Assembly (NCBI RefSeq): GCF_950023065.1
Contig: NC_088679.1
Coordinates: 67,766,001 to 67,830,000 of the forward strand
Source: Planococcus citri
Taxonomy: Eukaryota; Arthropoda; Insecta; Hemiptera; Pseudococcidae
DNA: 64,000 nucleotides
Reading direction: 5' to 3'
The number at the start of each line of letters is the position of its first letter. Positions within the stretch are counted from its first letter, which is position 1. The notes beneath the pieces were generated by a model. That model was not told the DNA's origin and made no database searches. It saw only the letters and a list, made by a program, of their open reading frames with translations. Below, one piece after another: positions 34,607-46,119 of the stretch. The position numbers and the translations under genes were made by a program.

Positions 34607-35407
34607 ATCATGGTATGCAAAAATAAGAACTTGAGTTTTCAAAAAAAAAAAAAAAAAAGCAAACGTAAACAAATTATACAATTTGCAATTTTTTGAGATT
34701 TTGATATTATTACAAAAAAAATCACTGACATGTACAATGTACAATGTACATACGTAACTAAACAATTGGAATTTGGAATTTCAAACTGAACGATTAAAAA
34801 TTTGCAAATCCTTTACTCTGAGGTTAGTTGATGCTTTGAAAATTTTTTCTTCGCAAATGTTTCCCATTAAGTAATAATGCGTTGATGCCTGAATATGGAA
34901 AGATATAATTTCTGAAACTGAGGAAATATTTTGGAATCAGTGGTGCCAATGTTTTGGAACTTTCTGGAAGTTTTGACAGGAATCCATTAGATAGTTTTTT
35001 TTTCGGGTGAGAAGTCAATTTTTGTAGGTACTTACTCTCTAATTTTGGTCAGAGAAAGTGAAAGAAAAATGATCTGGCCAGAGCAAAAATTTTTGAAAAT
35101 TTTCAATTCAAGAGATAAAACTTATGGTTTTTGTAATTCTTTGGTTTTTCCTGCTTACCTACACAATTGTTTCTTCCCAACTTTTCGCCTAAATTTTTCG
35201 GTCGGGAATAAAATTTTTAATAGATCACTACAAATACATTCATCCTTAATATCTACAAGATGAGTGAAATTGCAATTTTGTTTTAAAATTCCATCTTTGG
35301 TAGTTTCTAATCAATTTTTTTCAAACTTGCAGAGACGTTGGGTAGGTACAACTAAGAGTCATTCATGGAGATTTTTGGAAATTTTTACCTGCATAAGTAT
35401 GTCTTAA
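34607..35407. other. AT-rich spacer, no gene seen
   Basis: It includes an A-homopolymer (34,640) and a weak match near 34,922 to 13,865. No credible gene. Confidence 0.35.
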
Positions 35408-36290
35408 TAGTCGGGAAGCCCGCATAAGGATCTATCGCACCCCCTCCCCCCACCCGGTCGATCCTCTTGGACAACTTTTTTATTAAAGGGTGAGTCCTAA
35501 GGAACATTTCTAGCCCTTGTCCTCAAAAAAAAAGTTGCCCTACTTTAAACCTTACAAAGGTAGATCGAAAGATTAGGCAAAAATTCATCACCTGTTAAAA
35601 TTTCAAGTGCTAAAGTGCATTTTTCGATTTTTGTTGAATTTTTGTAAATCAAATGTGAGTCAAAAATGAGGGGAAAAAATCAAAATTTTACCAAACCGTT
35701 CAAGAAATCTGAAATTTGGGATATACCCTATTTTCGACATGCCAAATCGATTGGAAACTGTTTCAAACCGTCTTGAGCAGTTCTGGAGCCTCCGGCAGAT
35801 TTTTGAAACTCGAAATTCTCACAAAATTTCATCAAAATGGAGTTGGAAAGCCGAAATTAATTCTGCAAACTAATTTCAATACGCTGTGAAATCGACTAGA
35901 GATAAATTTCAAATCGTTTTGGAGCCTCCAGCGATTTTTTGAAAATTACTGGAGCCTCCAGCACATTTTTTAAACTTGAAATTTCCTCAAAATTTCATCA
36001 AACAGAGATGGAAAGCCGAAATTTACTCTGCACTTCAATTTTACCACTCTCTGAACACGACTTCAGGTGGGTTCAAGTTATTTTGGAGCCTCCAGCGACT
36101 TTTTGAAAATTACTGGAGTTTCTACCACATTTTTGAAACTTGAAATTCCCACATTTTATCAAATAGAGTTAGCAAGCTGAAGTTTGTTTCGCAAACTAAT
36201 TTCAATACGATGAAGTCGACTGCATGGTAGTTTCAAATGGTTTTGAAGCTTCTGGCTACTTTTTGGAAATTTCAAATTTGTGAAAAAAAT
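35408..36290 (+). mobile_element. Half copy (single arm) of the 23.6-kb foldback family
   Basis: It begins TAGTCGGGAAGCCCGC and follows the left arm of 23,593-25,318 in order. It shares a CATCCTAAGG-like block, the CTTTACAAAGGTAGATCGAA block, ATATACCCTATTTTCGACAT and repeated GGAGCCTCCAGCGA units. There is no matching inverted arm nearby. Differences are far more frequent than between the two arms of the complete element, so this copy is older. Confidence 0.85.
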
Positions 36291-37149
36291 ATGTACGTGT
36301 ACATGTCACGATTGTCACGCATTTCACGAAAATGCTCTGGAAATTTTAGCTCTCCGACTTGAAACTTGCCCGGGACCCCCCCCCCCCTCGAGTTTCATAA
36401 AATGAGGAAGTAGGTATTCCAATTTATCTAGAAATATCTCGTTTCTGCGTCCGAATTCTTTGAATAATCCCTTTTTGAAGAAAAAGTCCCCTGTGGTCCT
36501 CCAAGCTATTTCGGTCCTTTTGTATGGACTATGGAACTCTGTATCAGTACCTACCTATTTTTCCAAATACATAAATTGAAAAAAAATGTTCCTCGGTTCA
36601 TCGCCCAAAATTGAAAGAATAAAATGAATAAAAAATCCAAGTCTTTAATTTTCATTTTTTTCGTGCATTCTCATATTTTGGGAGACTCTATGCAAGGAGA
36701 CCAAAATGACTTGACGGTCCAGACACGAGGGTGCTTAGAAATAGGACCATTTAGTTGAATTTTGACTCAAAAACGGAAATGATTTGGATTTTTTTCATGT
36801 TTTAGTTTCTGAGAAGTTGAAATGTTTTCATTTTCTCAACCTAATTACATAATTACCCACCATTTCCTTTTAAATGTGCTTTGTCAATTGTTTTTTTGTG
36901 GGCGGGGGATGAACTCACCAAATCGCAAAGTGGCCTGCGGGGAGAGGGGAGCACAGAGGAGTACAGCTGCTTAACTGGAGATGTCCAAAAACTATCGAAG
37001 GGAGAAGGAAGGTGAAGGGGGTTGGAAATTCTGAATACATTTTGCGTCCCGGGTCAAGTACTATCGCTATCCGAGATATGGAGGGAAGAGGTGAGAAAAT
37101 TTTGAATGGTCGTTTGTATCATTTTTTTATTCCTCTGCTTCATTTTTGA
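36291..37149. other. Mixed low-complexity sequence, no gene seen
   Basis: A C-run of 11 at 36,387 and purine-rich tracts at 36,930-37,030. No repeat partner or frame recognised. Confidence 0.35.
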
Positions 37150-39067
37150 TTTTACTTCTTAAAAAAATTTAAAATTTTAGTGAATGAAATGCTAAAATCG
37201 AAAATTGTACTTCGGCATTTGCAATTTTTGCCAAACGTATATTCTTGCATGCTCTTTCGATTTAACTTTGTCCAGTTCACAAATTTTTCTTTTGGTTGGA
37301 ATACCAGCTTTGTTAGAAATATATACGTACAGATTTTTGTGATTTCGAAAATTGCCTTTTAAAATGCAAGCCTCATTTTTGTAGATTCTTCAGAGTCAAA
37401 TGGTCATTCAATCCTGATACGGTTTTCATACTGGTATTAATGCGTAAAAATCGCTTCTCTAAAATAGATCGAACGGATTACCTACTTTTTTTCTTTCTTT
37501 ATGAAATTGAGACCTTACTGTCGTGTACTTGGTATAACTCTTTTCAGCCACTTCGAGGAGGAATTGTCCGAAGAAGGTGATTGCCGAGCTTGAATGTGTT
37601 GGAATTGTCACATCAATCATGGTGGTGTGTTTTGTATTGCTCGGTGTGCTAAAATAGATGTCCGGTTTAAGCTGACGTGATCTGTTATTACATTTTTATC
37701 AAGTTATTTCTTATACACCTATCAATCGTGGCCAACTATAATGAGAGAATTATTTTGTAAAATCAACTCATATTATGTGTTTATTTTCAATTCATCGTTG
37801 ATCTACGAGCTACTTTTTTTTCAATCGAGTTATCAGTCAGCCTGTCAGAGGTGCAAGTTGACTGCAGGTTTGTCTCTTGTGAATAAATATGATGGATTTG
37901 GTGTGATTTTTTTTTTTTTTCGTCATGGGTAATACGTTGGTATCTTGATCTTGCAGCGGACAGGCGTAAACTCTGCAGGAATGAATAATACCTTGGAATT
38001 TTTAGGTGATGGTGGTTCGTGGAAGATAGATACAAGTTCATTTATATAAATAGTTGTGCGGATATTGGAGATATGTATGTACATTTTGCGTTGAATATTA
38101 ACCATCGATTGTTAATCCTTTAATTGTTTCTAAATGAATAGCTGGGCCTAACAATTAGTCGAATACTTATAGCCTATTTTAAGTTAGCCTAAGCCTTTAC
38201 AGATATAACACGTACAAGGAAGAAATCAGGTATATTTATGAAAGAAACGCCACGCAATTAGTTATTAAATATGGAATTATCGTACTTACAGTCGGTTCAA
38301 TATGTTTTTTTCCCACTATTAATACATATTATGCCTCTTTTCAAAGGCTAATTTCGAAAACCTGTACCTACCATAGTTTTATGCTGCTGTGCTGTTACAG
38401 TAATTCATTCACAAATTGACTGCTCTAAACGCGGAGCCATTCTGGGCAGTCTTGTTGACGTGATTCTACGAATACGATCGTTTAATCTTTTGTCAATGGA
38501 GTGTCTGTTTAACACGTTCGGCGATCATGTCTCACTTTTCGGTCTATTTTTCCAGCTAAGAGCCCATACGGATCCAATCGTGTCAGCGGATGTTCTATTG
38601 TTTTCCTTATTGCCATGTTTTTGTCAAAATGTCTTCGAAATGTAGAAGTGATTAAAAGGGGTTTCGATGATGCATATTTTGGGTATTGATGCTTCGGCAC
38701 TGGTAATAGCTCGGATACTTATTTATGGTGATCGATGAGTCTAGAAATTTCGGCTGGTTCTCTTGCTGGTGCTAAATGATACTAACTTAATCCATACTAA
38801 GTTGAAGCTAAAATGAAGTGGAATAAGTTGAGGTTCCCCGCCACTATTTTTTCCGCCCTATAGCTTTCTAGGGAGTGGGGAGAAACCCTCGTTATTTTCA
38901 TGTATTAGCAGCTTTTCGTAAAGTGCTCAACTTTGATGGCTCATATCTGTACACTGGTCAAACTCAGAGCAAAGAATAGAAATAGGGTATTTATTTTTCA
39001 ATTTTCTAGAAAATATCACAGGTATCGTAATAGATTTTGTGAACGTCTTCTTTCCTGCTTTTCTTTA
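37150..39067. other. Unique block, no gene seen
   Basis: Repeat-poor, ending directly at the TA before the 39,070 element. The small overlapping frames at 38,460-38,700 occur on both strands and have no recognised domain. Confidence 0.4.
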
Positions 39068-39069
39068 TA

Positions 39070-40727
39070 CAGAGTGGGCCAAAAGTCAGTACCCCGATTT
39101 TAACGTTTTTGTTTTTCTTAAAAAAATCAAAAACTAAGCATCCTAGAGAAAAACTAACAACATCATGTCGATTCGAAATTTAATTCTCTACAACTTTGTT
39201 AACATGAAATTTTTTTTGGACGCTTCTTTTCGCCACCAGATCGATTTTTGTGACTTGATGATTTTTATGAAAAAATTTTCAAAAGTTCATTTCAAAGAGT
39301 TTTAGTTTTTCTTTAAAAAATCAAAAACTAAGCATCCTAGAAAAAAACTAACGACATTAAGTCGATTGGAAATTTAATTCTCTACAACCTTAATGAACAT
39401 GAAATTTTTTTTGGACGCTTCCTTTCGTCTCCAGATCAATTTTTATGAAGCTCAGTTGGCAAATTTTTCGAAAATTTTAGTTTTTTGTAAAAAAAATCAA
39501 AAACTAAGCATCCTAGAAAAAAACTAACAACATTATGTCGATTGGAAATTTAATTCTCTACAATTTTCTTCCATGAAACTTTTTCGTATGATGCTTCTTT
39601 TCATCTCCAGATCAATTTTAATGAAACTTTGCTTGCAAATTTTTCAAAAATTTCAGTTTTCTGTAAAAAAAATCAAAAACTAAGCATCCTAGAAAAAAAC
39701 TAACTGCATTATGTCGATTGGAAATTTGATTCTCCACTACTTTGTGATCATGCAATTTGTTTTGGACGCTTCCTTTTACCTCCAGATTGATTTTAATGAA
39801 ACTCAGTTTGCAAATTTTTCAAATGTTCATCACAAAAAATTTTAGACTCCTAGTTTTTTGACAAAAATCAAAAACTAAGCATCCTAGAAAAAACTAATGA
39901 CATTCTAGCAATGGGAAATTTTGAAATGAACTTTTGAAAAATTCAATTTTTTTACTTTCTTATTTCCATTTGGCAATTTGCCAAAAATTCAAAATCTTCA
40001 TCTAAAGTTTTTTTAAAATTATAACAATGGTTAAAAAAATGGTAAAAAAGTAACAAAGTTGTAGAGAATCAAATTTCCAATCGACACAATGCAGTTAGTT
40101 TTTTTCTAGGATGCTTAGTTTTTGATTTTTTTTACAGAAAACTGAAATTTTTGAAAAATTTGCAAGCAAAGTTTCATTAAAATTGATCTGGAGATGAAAA
40201 GAAGCATCCTACGAAAAAATTACATGGATGAAAATTGTAGAGAATTAAATTTCCAATCGACATAGTGTTGTTAGTTTTTTTCTAGGATGCTTAGTTTTTG
40301 ATTTTTTTTACAAAAAACTAAAATTTTCGAAAAATTTGCCAACTGAGCTTCATAAAAATTGATCTGGAGACGAAAGGAAGCGTCCAAAAAAATTTCATGT
40401 TCACTAAGGTTGTAGAGAATTAAATTTCCAATCGACTTAATGCCGTTAGTTTTTTTCTAGGATGCTTAGTTTTTGATTTTTTAAAGAAAAACTAAAACTC
40501 TTTGAAATGAACTTTTGAAAATTTTTTCATAAAAATCATCAAGTCACAAAAATCGATTTGGTGGCGAAAGGAAGCGTCCAAAAAAAATTTCATGAAAACA
40601 AAGTTGTAGAGAATTAAATTTCGAATCGACACGATGCTGTTGGTTTTTTTGTAGGATGCTTAGTTTTTGATTTTTTAAAGAAAAACTAAAACGTGAAAAT
40701 CGGGGTACTGACTTTTGGTCCACTCTG
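39070..40727. mobile_element. 1.66-kb mariner-type foldback MITE made of tandem units
   Basis: The left end CAGAGTGGGCCAAAAGTCAG and the right end in reverse complement, CAGAGTGGACCAAAAGTCAG, differ at one base. TA flanks both (39,068-39,069 and 40,728-40,729). Inside are five plus-oriented copies of an AAACTAAGCATCCTAG unit (near 39,135, 39,330, 39,507, 39,678, 39,874) and four inverted copies (near 40,107, 40,279, 40,456, 40,647) at 170-197-base spacing. The element thus folds on itself around 39,990. No transposase frame. TA duplication and these ends fit the Tc1/mariner superfamily. Confidence 0.92.
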
Positions 40728-40791
40728 TATTGTGATGACCAAAACGTGAAGCTACCAATATCCATTTAAGAGGAACCCTCCTCAAGAAGTC

Positions 40792-41084
40792 CAGGGTGTC
40801 TACCAGGTTGCTATAGCGTTAAAAGTCGCGAAAAGTCGCGATTTTGAAAATAGGGCGCTAAAGTCGCGAAAAGGTCGCGATTTTCGCCAAAAATTCCAAA
40901 AAGTCGCTATAAATTGTCCAAACTTCAAATTTTAAAAACTTTTCTTATTTTTAGTTAATGGCGATTTGGAAATTTTTTTTTGGGGGGGGGGAGGTACTTT
41001 TAACTGAAAAAAAGTCACTAAAAGTCGCGAAAAAAGTCGCGAAAAGTCGATATTTTTGAAAATTAAATTTTGGTAGACACCCTG
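40792..41084. mobile_element. 293-bp element, CAGGGTGTCTACCA ends
   Basis: Perfect 14-base inverted ends CAGGGTGTCTACCA and TGGTAGACACCCTG are flanked directly by AAGTC on both sides (40,787-40,791 and 41,085-41,089). The interior is built from repeated AAAAGTCGCGA words. The ends resemble hAT-type CAGGG termini, for which 8-bp duplications are usual. Only 5 bp match here, so the assignment is tentative. It lies 64 bases right of the 39,070 element. Confidence 0.75.
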
Positions 41085-41184
41085 AAGTCTCAAGAAGTCA
41101 TGGCCCTTATTCATGCTTGGTGGATAATTTTCCGCTCTTATATTTTGCTAAATCGGTTCATTTTGGCTAAAAAAGAAAAAAAAT

Positions 41185-41455
41185 TAGATTTTCTTGCTCT
41201 AAAACTTGAAAATTCGAGCGATAGTGTCTTCGCAAAAATTCAAGAGGCGCCAATTAATAGTATCTCAAAAAACTTTTTTCGATGTCGAATTAAATGCCAG
41301 CCAAGAAAGAAAAAAGGCCGCGGATATGTACTGGCTGGATGATAAAATCTATGCTTTGAATCTGTACAAGCATAGTCCGAAATCATAGGCTTCTTACAAC
41401 AAACGTTTGCCCTGCGTTCAAAAAATACACTGATGAGCAATGAGCATACACCACT
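41185..41455 (+). pseudogene. P-element-like transposase fragment
   Basis: Two overlapping frames give a continuous-looking peptide when a frame change near 41,285 and another near 41,380 are allowed. It runs from LENSSDSVFAKIQEAPINS through ADMYWLDDKIYALNLYKHSP to the YRLL region, then TNVCPAFKKYTDEQ and a stop. The pattern K-x-A-L-x-L-Y-x-x-S-P-K-x-Y-R-x-L is typical of the region following the coiled coil in P-element/THAP9-like transposases, as I remember the family. No THAP domain or catalytic residues are present. The fragment is short and broken, so it is a relic. The alternative is a chance frame, which I consider less likely because of the clustered match. Confidence 0.45.
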
Positions 41456-43599
41456 ACCTTCCATCCAGCGCTGGTGTAAATTTTAAAATAAAAGAACTAT
41501 TGGTCTGTCGAAAGAAAAAGTTATGCAGATGCCAGAAAAGCATCGTTTATGCACTCTAATTTTTGTTGACATCAGCATTATATACCAAAATTTGGCTTAT
41601 GAAAAATTAAAACCATTAAAAAAATACCAAATACCTATGTAATACAACTAAATTAAAATTTGACCAAATGTACCTATAGCAAAAGTTGAACAATACTATG
41701 TACATTGTTAAAATCACTGCAAATCAACAAAAAATGATAAAATTGCAGTTGAATTTAACAAAATTTGTGTTAGAACCAAAACAACCGAAAGAAGCACTGA
41801 AATCACCAGAAATTGATGAAATTTTTGTAAAATTTATGTAAAACTAGATTAACATTTTTATAACATACTCGTATTATTAGAAACCTGTTTAAATGATATA
41901 TAAATAAAGGAAACAGGTGCTAAAAATCAAATTACCTTTTTAAAATCTATAAAGACATCAATTTCATTCAGACCGTTCAATGTTCTTTCTTTTTGTACTA
42001 TATTTTTTTGAAAATTTTAAATCTTGCTTTGATGAAATTTTTATTTTTGCGAGTTCTCCAGTAGGTAACTTTTTTTCAACTAGAAATTGATCGTTTTTTT
42101 CAAAAAAATTCGCCTCTATTATCAGCAATCTTCCATTTGGATGTGTTTTTCTTTTTTTTCTTTTAGGCTATAAATAGCAAATTTTTAAAATAAAATTATC
42201 ATTTTCCTGATATTTATGGTACCTATAGTTACTCGTACTGGGGGCACTTTTAAAAAGTTTGAAAAAATCTGAAAATGGGAATGGGAAGTTTTAAATTTTA
42301 CTCCTCCCTTTCGCTCCTTTATTCTTCTTCTCCGCCAAGAATTATGTTTTTCAGGGCAAAAATGTGAATGTTGAGCTGAAATATGCAAAAAATCTGCCAA
42401 AATTTGCATCATGATTGGGAACATCCCTGAATACAATTTTTCCAATTGTAAAATATGAAAGTTATTAAATTGAAAATAAAATTGACTCTGTTATCAGAAC
42501 AATATGTTTTTATTTATGAACCGTGTTATAAATCACAGACGAAAATTTGTGAATTTTTGGTGGAAAATTTGTGGATTTTTGGTGAAAAATTGAGTGAGTT
42601 GGAAAAAAGTAGGATATTTGGGAAAGTACAGTACAGATGATATTGTGTAAGCAGGGAAACCAAACCCATGGGTTTTTATTTCTTGAATTAGGAATTTTCA
42701 AAAGTTTTCGCATTCGTAACACTCAGGCCAGATCATTTTCCTTTTCCTTCCTCCGAAGAGAGTTGTAGAGTAAAAAATTGATTTCTCACATCTCAAAAAT
42801 AATGTTATTTTACTTGAAATTTTTCAAAAAAAGTCTTCAATGAATTCCAGTCAAAAAAATGTCAAATGTTGAAGCAATGAAAATCAACTTTTTGCATTAG
42901 TTGTTTTACTTTTCGAATTATCATTTTTTTTCAAAGCTTTTGCTCTCGTTTTGCTCGGGCAAATTTGAATTACTGTGCAACTTTTCTAAAAATTTCAAGA
43001 ATGAAAAATTAATTTTAGAAATTTTAAAGGTTGATACCACCGCTGAAAAGTGCAGAACAGCGAAAAAAGGAACTAAATTTCATTCAAAAATTGTATCAAA
43101 AGGCACAACATTTTGGCGTTGAAAGTTCTTACATTAAAAATGTTTTTTTTTTGTACGTCACAAATTGTAAATTTTCTGAAGTTTTTGCCTTCGCTTCACT
43201 CATGCAGCAAAATCAAAAATGTTCTTTTTCTTAAAAAGAAATTGACATTCTAAGGCCAAAAAGCTAAAAAAAAAACGAAAAAATTGCGAATTTTTGATTT
43301 TTGATTTCTTCAAGTATCAACTGCTATAAAATAAATTCTTTTGTCATTTTGAACATTTAAAATTATTCAACATTTTTGTTTCGAACCCACTCTTCCAAAA
43401 TTTGTTCGAAGCACATCTAACTAATTAGTATTAAAAATACTGACGAGTGGGGGGGGGGGGAGTGTCTGGACTAAAAAGATTGGAAAAGTTCATCGTTAGT
43501 CCCCCCTCCCCCAACGAAATATCACTTCGTTATAATGCTAAAATATGCAAAATGATAATAATTATTGTGTTCTTTCGTTAGGAAATTTCATGAACCGTG
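41456..43599. other. AT-rich sequence with two inverted GAGCGAAG motifs
   Basis: Homopolymer-rich without credible genes. Minus-strand copies of the dispersed motif lie at 42,936-42,960 (read from the other strand: GCCCGAGCAAAACGAGAGC) and at 43,184-43,205. A G-run of 12 starts at 43,449 and a C-rich tract follows at 43,500. Confidence 0.5.
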
Positions 43600-45255
43600 A
43601 GGTCCTTCAAAATGTGCATTTTTTTCTTACATAGGTAGGTAGGTACCTAGGACTAAGGGCATAGTTTCATAAGATTCACTGTACTGGTTATCATAATAAT
43701 GCTGTTGATTGTCGAATTGAATCACCTTTTCTCAAATCTTGGTAAGATTTTCTGCTGTTTTGAGGTATGCAAAATAGTTTTTATGAGATTCTTAGAGATT
43801 TTTCACGGATTTCTCCATAAATTTCGATTTGAAAAGGATTTTTTCAGTCCTGATTTACGAGTTCACGCCCTTTGATTCTTATGGCCACGTAATTAGGCCT
43901 CTAATCCAAAATTTTCAATACCATACCTATACTCATTGACTCAGACTGAGGCAGTTCGCTCATCAGAGACATGAGAATTTTTCAGATCATATGATAACAA
44001 ATTATTCTCCTAGTTCGCTCGTACTGTTTGATCTCATTCGAGCATCGAATTTCGGCCATTATCTCGCCGCTATTCTTTCTATCATCACTTTATTAACAAA
44101 TCTACGAGGCTACATTGTTTACATACGTATAGTAATATGTTACATCGTATAAAGAAAACGTTAGCATAGGTATTCTTTGAAGCGAACAAATGCTTATATT
44201 TCCAATTGTGAAACGGAACCGGTAATTTACTCATGTAGGTAGTAGGTAAAGTATACCATGTAGCCAGTGCAGGATATAAAATTTCGCACTATAAACGAAT
44301 TCGGAGAGTCGACTAGGACTACCTGAACTGAAACAGTTATACACATGTCTTATCACACTATGAAATCTTCCAGCTGTATTATCCAGTGTACTGTGTATTA
44401 TTATGAATACGTATATCTAATATCTTGACCACATAACTAGGTTGTTTGTACAATAAATACGCCTAAACACACACAAAGGTCTAAACCAAACAACTGCTCG
44501 TATTGGTGAATCTTCCATCTATACTTATATCTGGTTCAAATCGCCCTAATTTCACGTCTTAATAAATACTCCGACAGGGCAGCGCGGTTTTGAATTTGAA
44601 ACTTGGCGAGAAACACGAGTAGTTTTTATTTCGTCAAATACCTACAGACACATGGATTAGTCATAGTATTTGACATGTTTCGGACAACAAACACATCATT
44701 AACGCTTTTCATGCGGTTGTTGAATTCAAAATTCACGTTAGCTTTATCGACATTGAAAATCTAATTTTTTCTCACGTGTTACGCCATCCCATAGACTCAT
44801 AGACATAAATAATCTGGACGCGATAATCAAAAAGTAATAAAATAAATTGATACATGGTGTGATGGCGTTATTTAGTATTAATGATATGTACCTGTGGATA
44901 CATAAACGATCGTTTAATACGATGTTAATTAGATGCGTAGATATGTATAAGTCTACCTAGGTGCTACATATGTAGAATTGTAGACCCACAGCGTTACATC
45001 GACGTTCCGCGCCTATTATTTACACCTGCGCGTAACAAATGTTATAATTCGGATCTACCAAACAAGCAAGACTGCTGATGGAATGTTGCACGTGGGGTTG
45101 ATAGCTTAATTAAATCGGGAAATAAACGAGATATAATCGTCAGCGTGATTCGAGATTGAAATGGAGTGAAGGGGAGAGGGAGGATGTGAAACTCTGATCT
45201 ACCAAGGTTCCAATTTTTTACCCACAATGGCCCGAACCTTTCCAAAAAATTGCTC
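43600..45255. other. Unique block, no gene seen
   Basis: Begins with TAGGTAGGTAGGTACCTAGG (43,634). Repeat-poor, CpG moderate. No frame with a domain. Nothing else supported. Confidence 0.4.
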
Positions 45256-46116
45256 AAAATACATCGGAAGATATTATTTTGAAATTGAGAAAATATATTT
45301 CAAATAATCCAAAAAAAAAAAAAATAGCTACAAACTTGAAAATTTTGTTCAAGTTTTTGAAATTGTCAACAGTGGTCTTCTGTTGTATTCGGTGCAATAA
45401 TTATAGTTTCATTTTATGATTTCTGAAAATTTTTGAATACCTCATTCTTCATTATAAATTCAAAATTTGATCAAATCTAATAAGTAAAAAGATGAACGAT
45501 CCATACCCTTTCTTCAACTTCTTGTGTTAATGAGTATGGTATAGAAAATTTCGTAATAGAGCCGTATGCAGCCATAAGAATCGATTGGGGGGGGGGGGTC
45601 AAATCCTGAATCAGTACAAAAAAATTCTTTTTAAGCTTCTATAAGCCCACAAAAACAATTTTGCATACTTACTTCAAAATAGCCAAAAATCGTGAAAAAA
45701 TCGAAAAATTATGATTCAATAGGTTAATTTTTGAACCTCGATGAAGAGAGGATCTTTTTCTATCACGGGGTTCAACTGTGTTTAAAATTGAAAGAAAAAT
45801 TATACCTATGCATAAAAGCTTCAGACTTCAAAAAACCCCTGCAAATAAGTTTCTAGAAATATGTCGTTTTGAAACTTCACTGATAAGAATGTCCACCAAA
45901 TTGATAATATTAAGGCAAATGGCTATGCAACCATTCTTACATCAATTGTTCTACCCTCCTTTGAGGATCTATTTCTTAAAAACACAAGGAGAAATGCAAA
46001 CTAATAAATAATGAAACACCTTGAAAGTGAAAGTACATACATTAACATTACATACTGGAAGGAACACTTCTGCAGCGTCACCAGGTATTCTTACAGCGAT
46101 GAAATCATTATTAGAG
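45256..46116. other. AT-rich sequence, no gene seen
   Basis: It includes a G-run of 10 at 45,589. Two consecutive plus frames (45,778-46,011 and 46,011-46,211) touch at ATGA, but the second runs into the foldback element and neither has a recognised motif. I do not call them genes. Confidence 0.35.
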
Positions 46117-46119
46117 CTA

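Noticed and set aside
43632..43655. TAGGTAGGTAGG as telomeric TTAGG repeat
   Set aside because: The unit is TAGG, not TTAGG, and the run is only a few units long. It is an interstitial simple repeat.
44528..44545. B-box-like GGTTCAAATCG, possible tRNA or SINE
   Set aside because: No A box at suitable distance and no cloverleaf.
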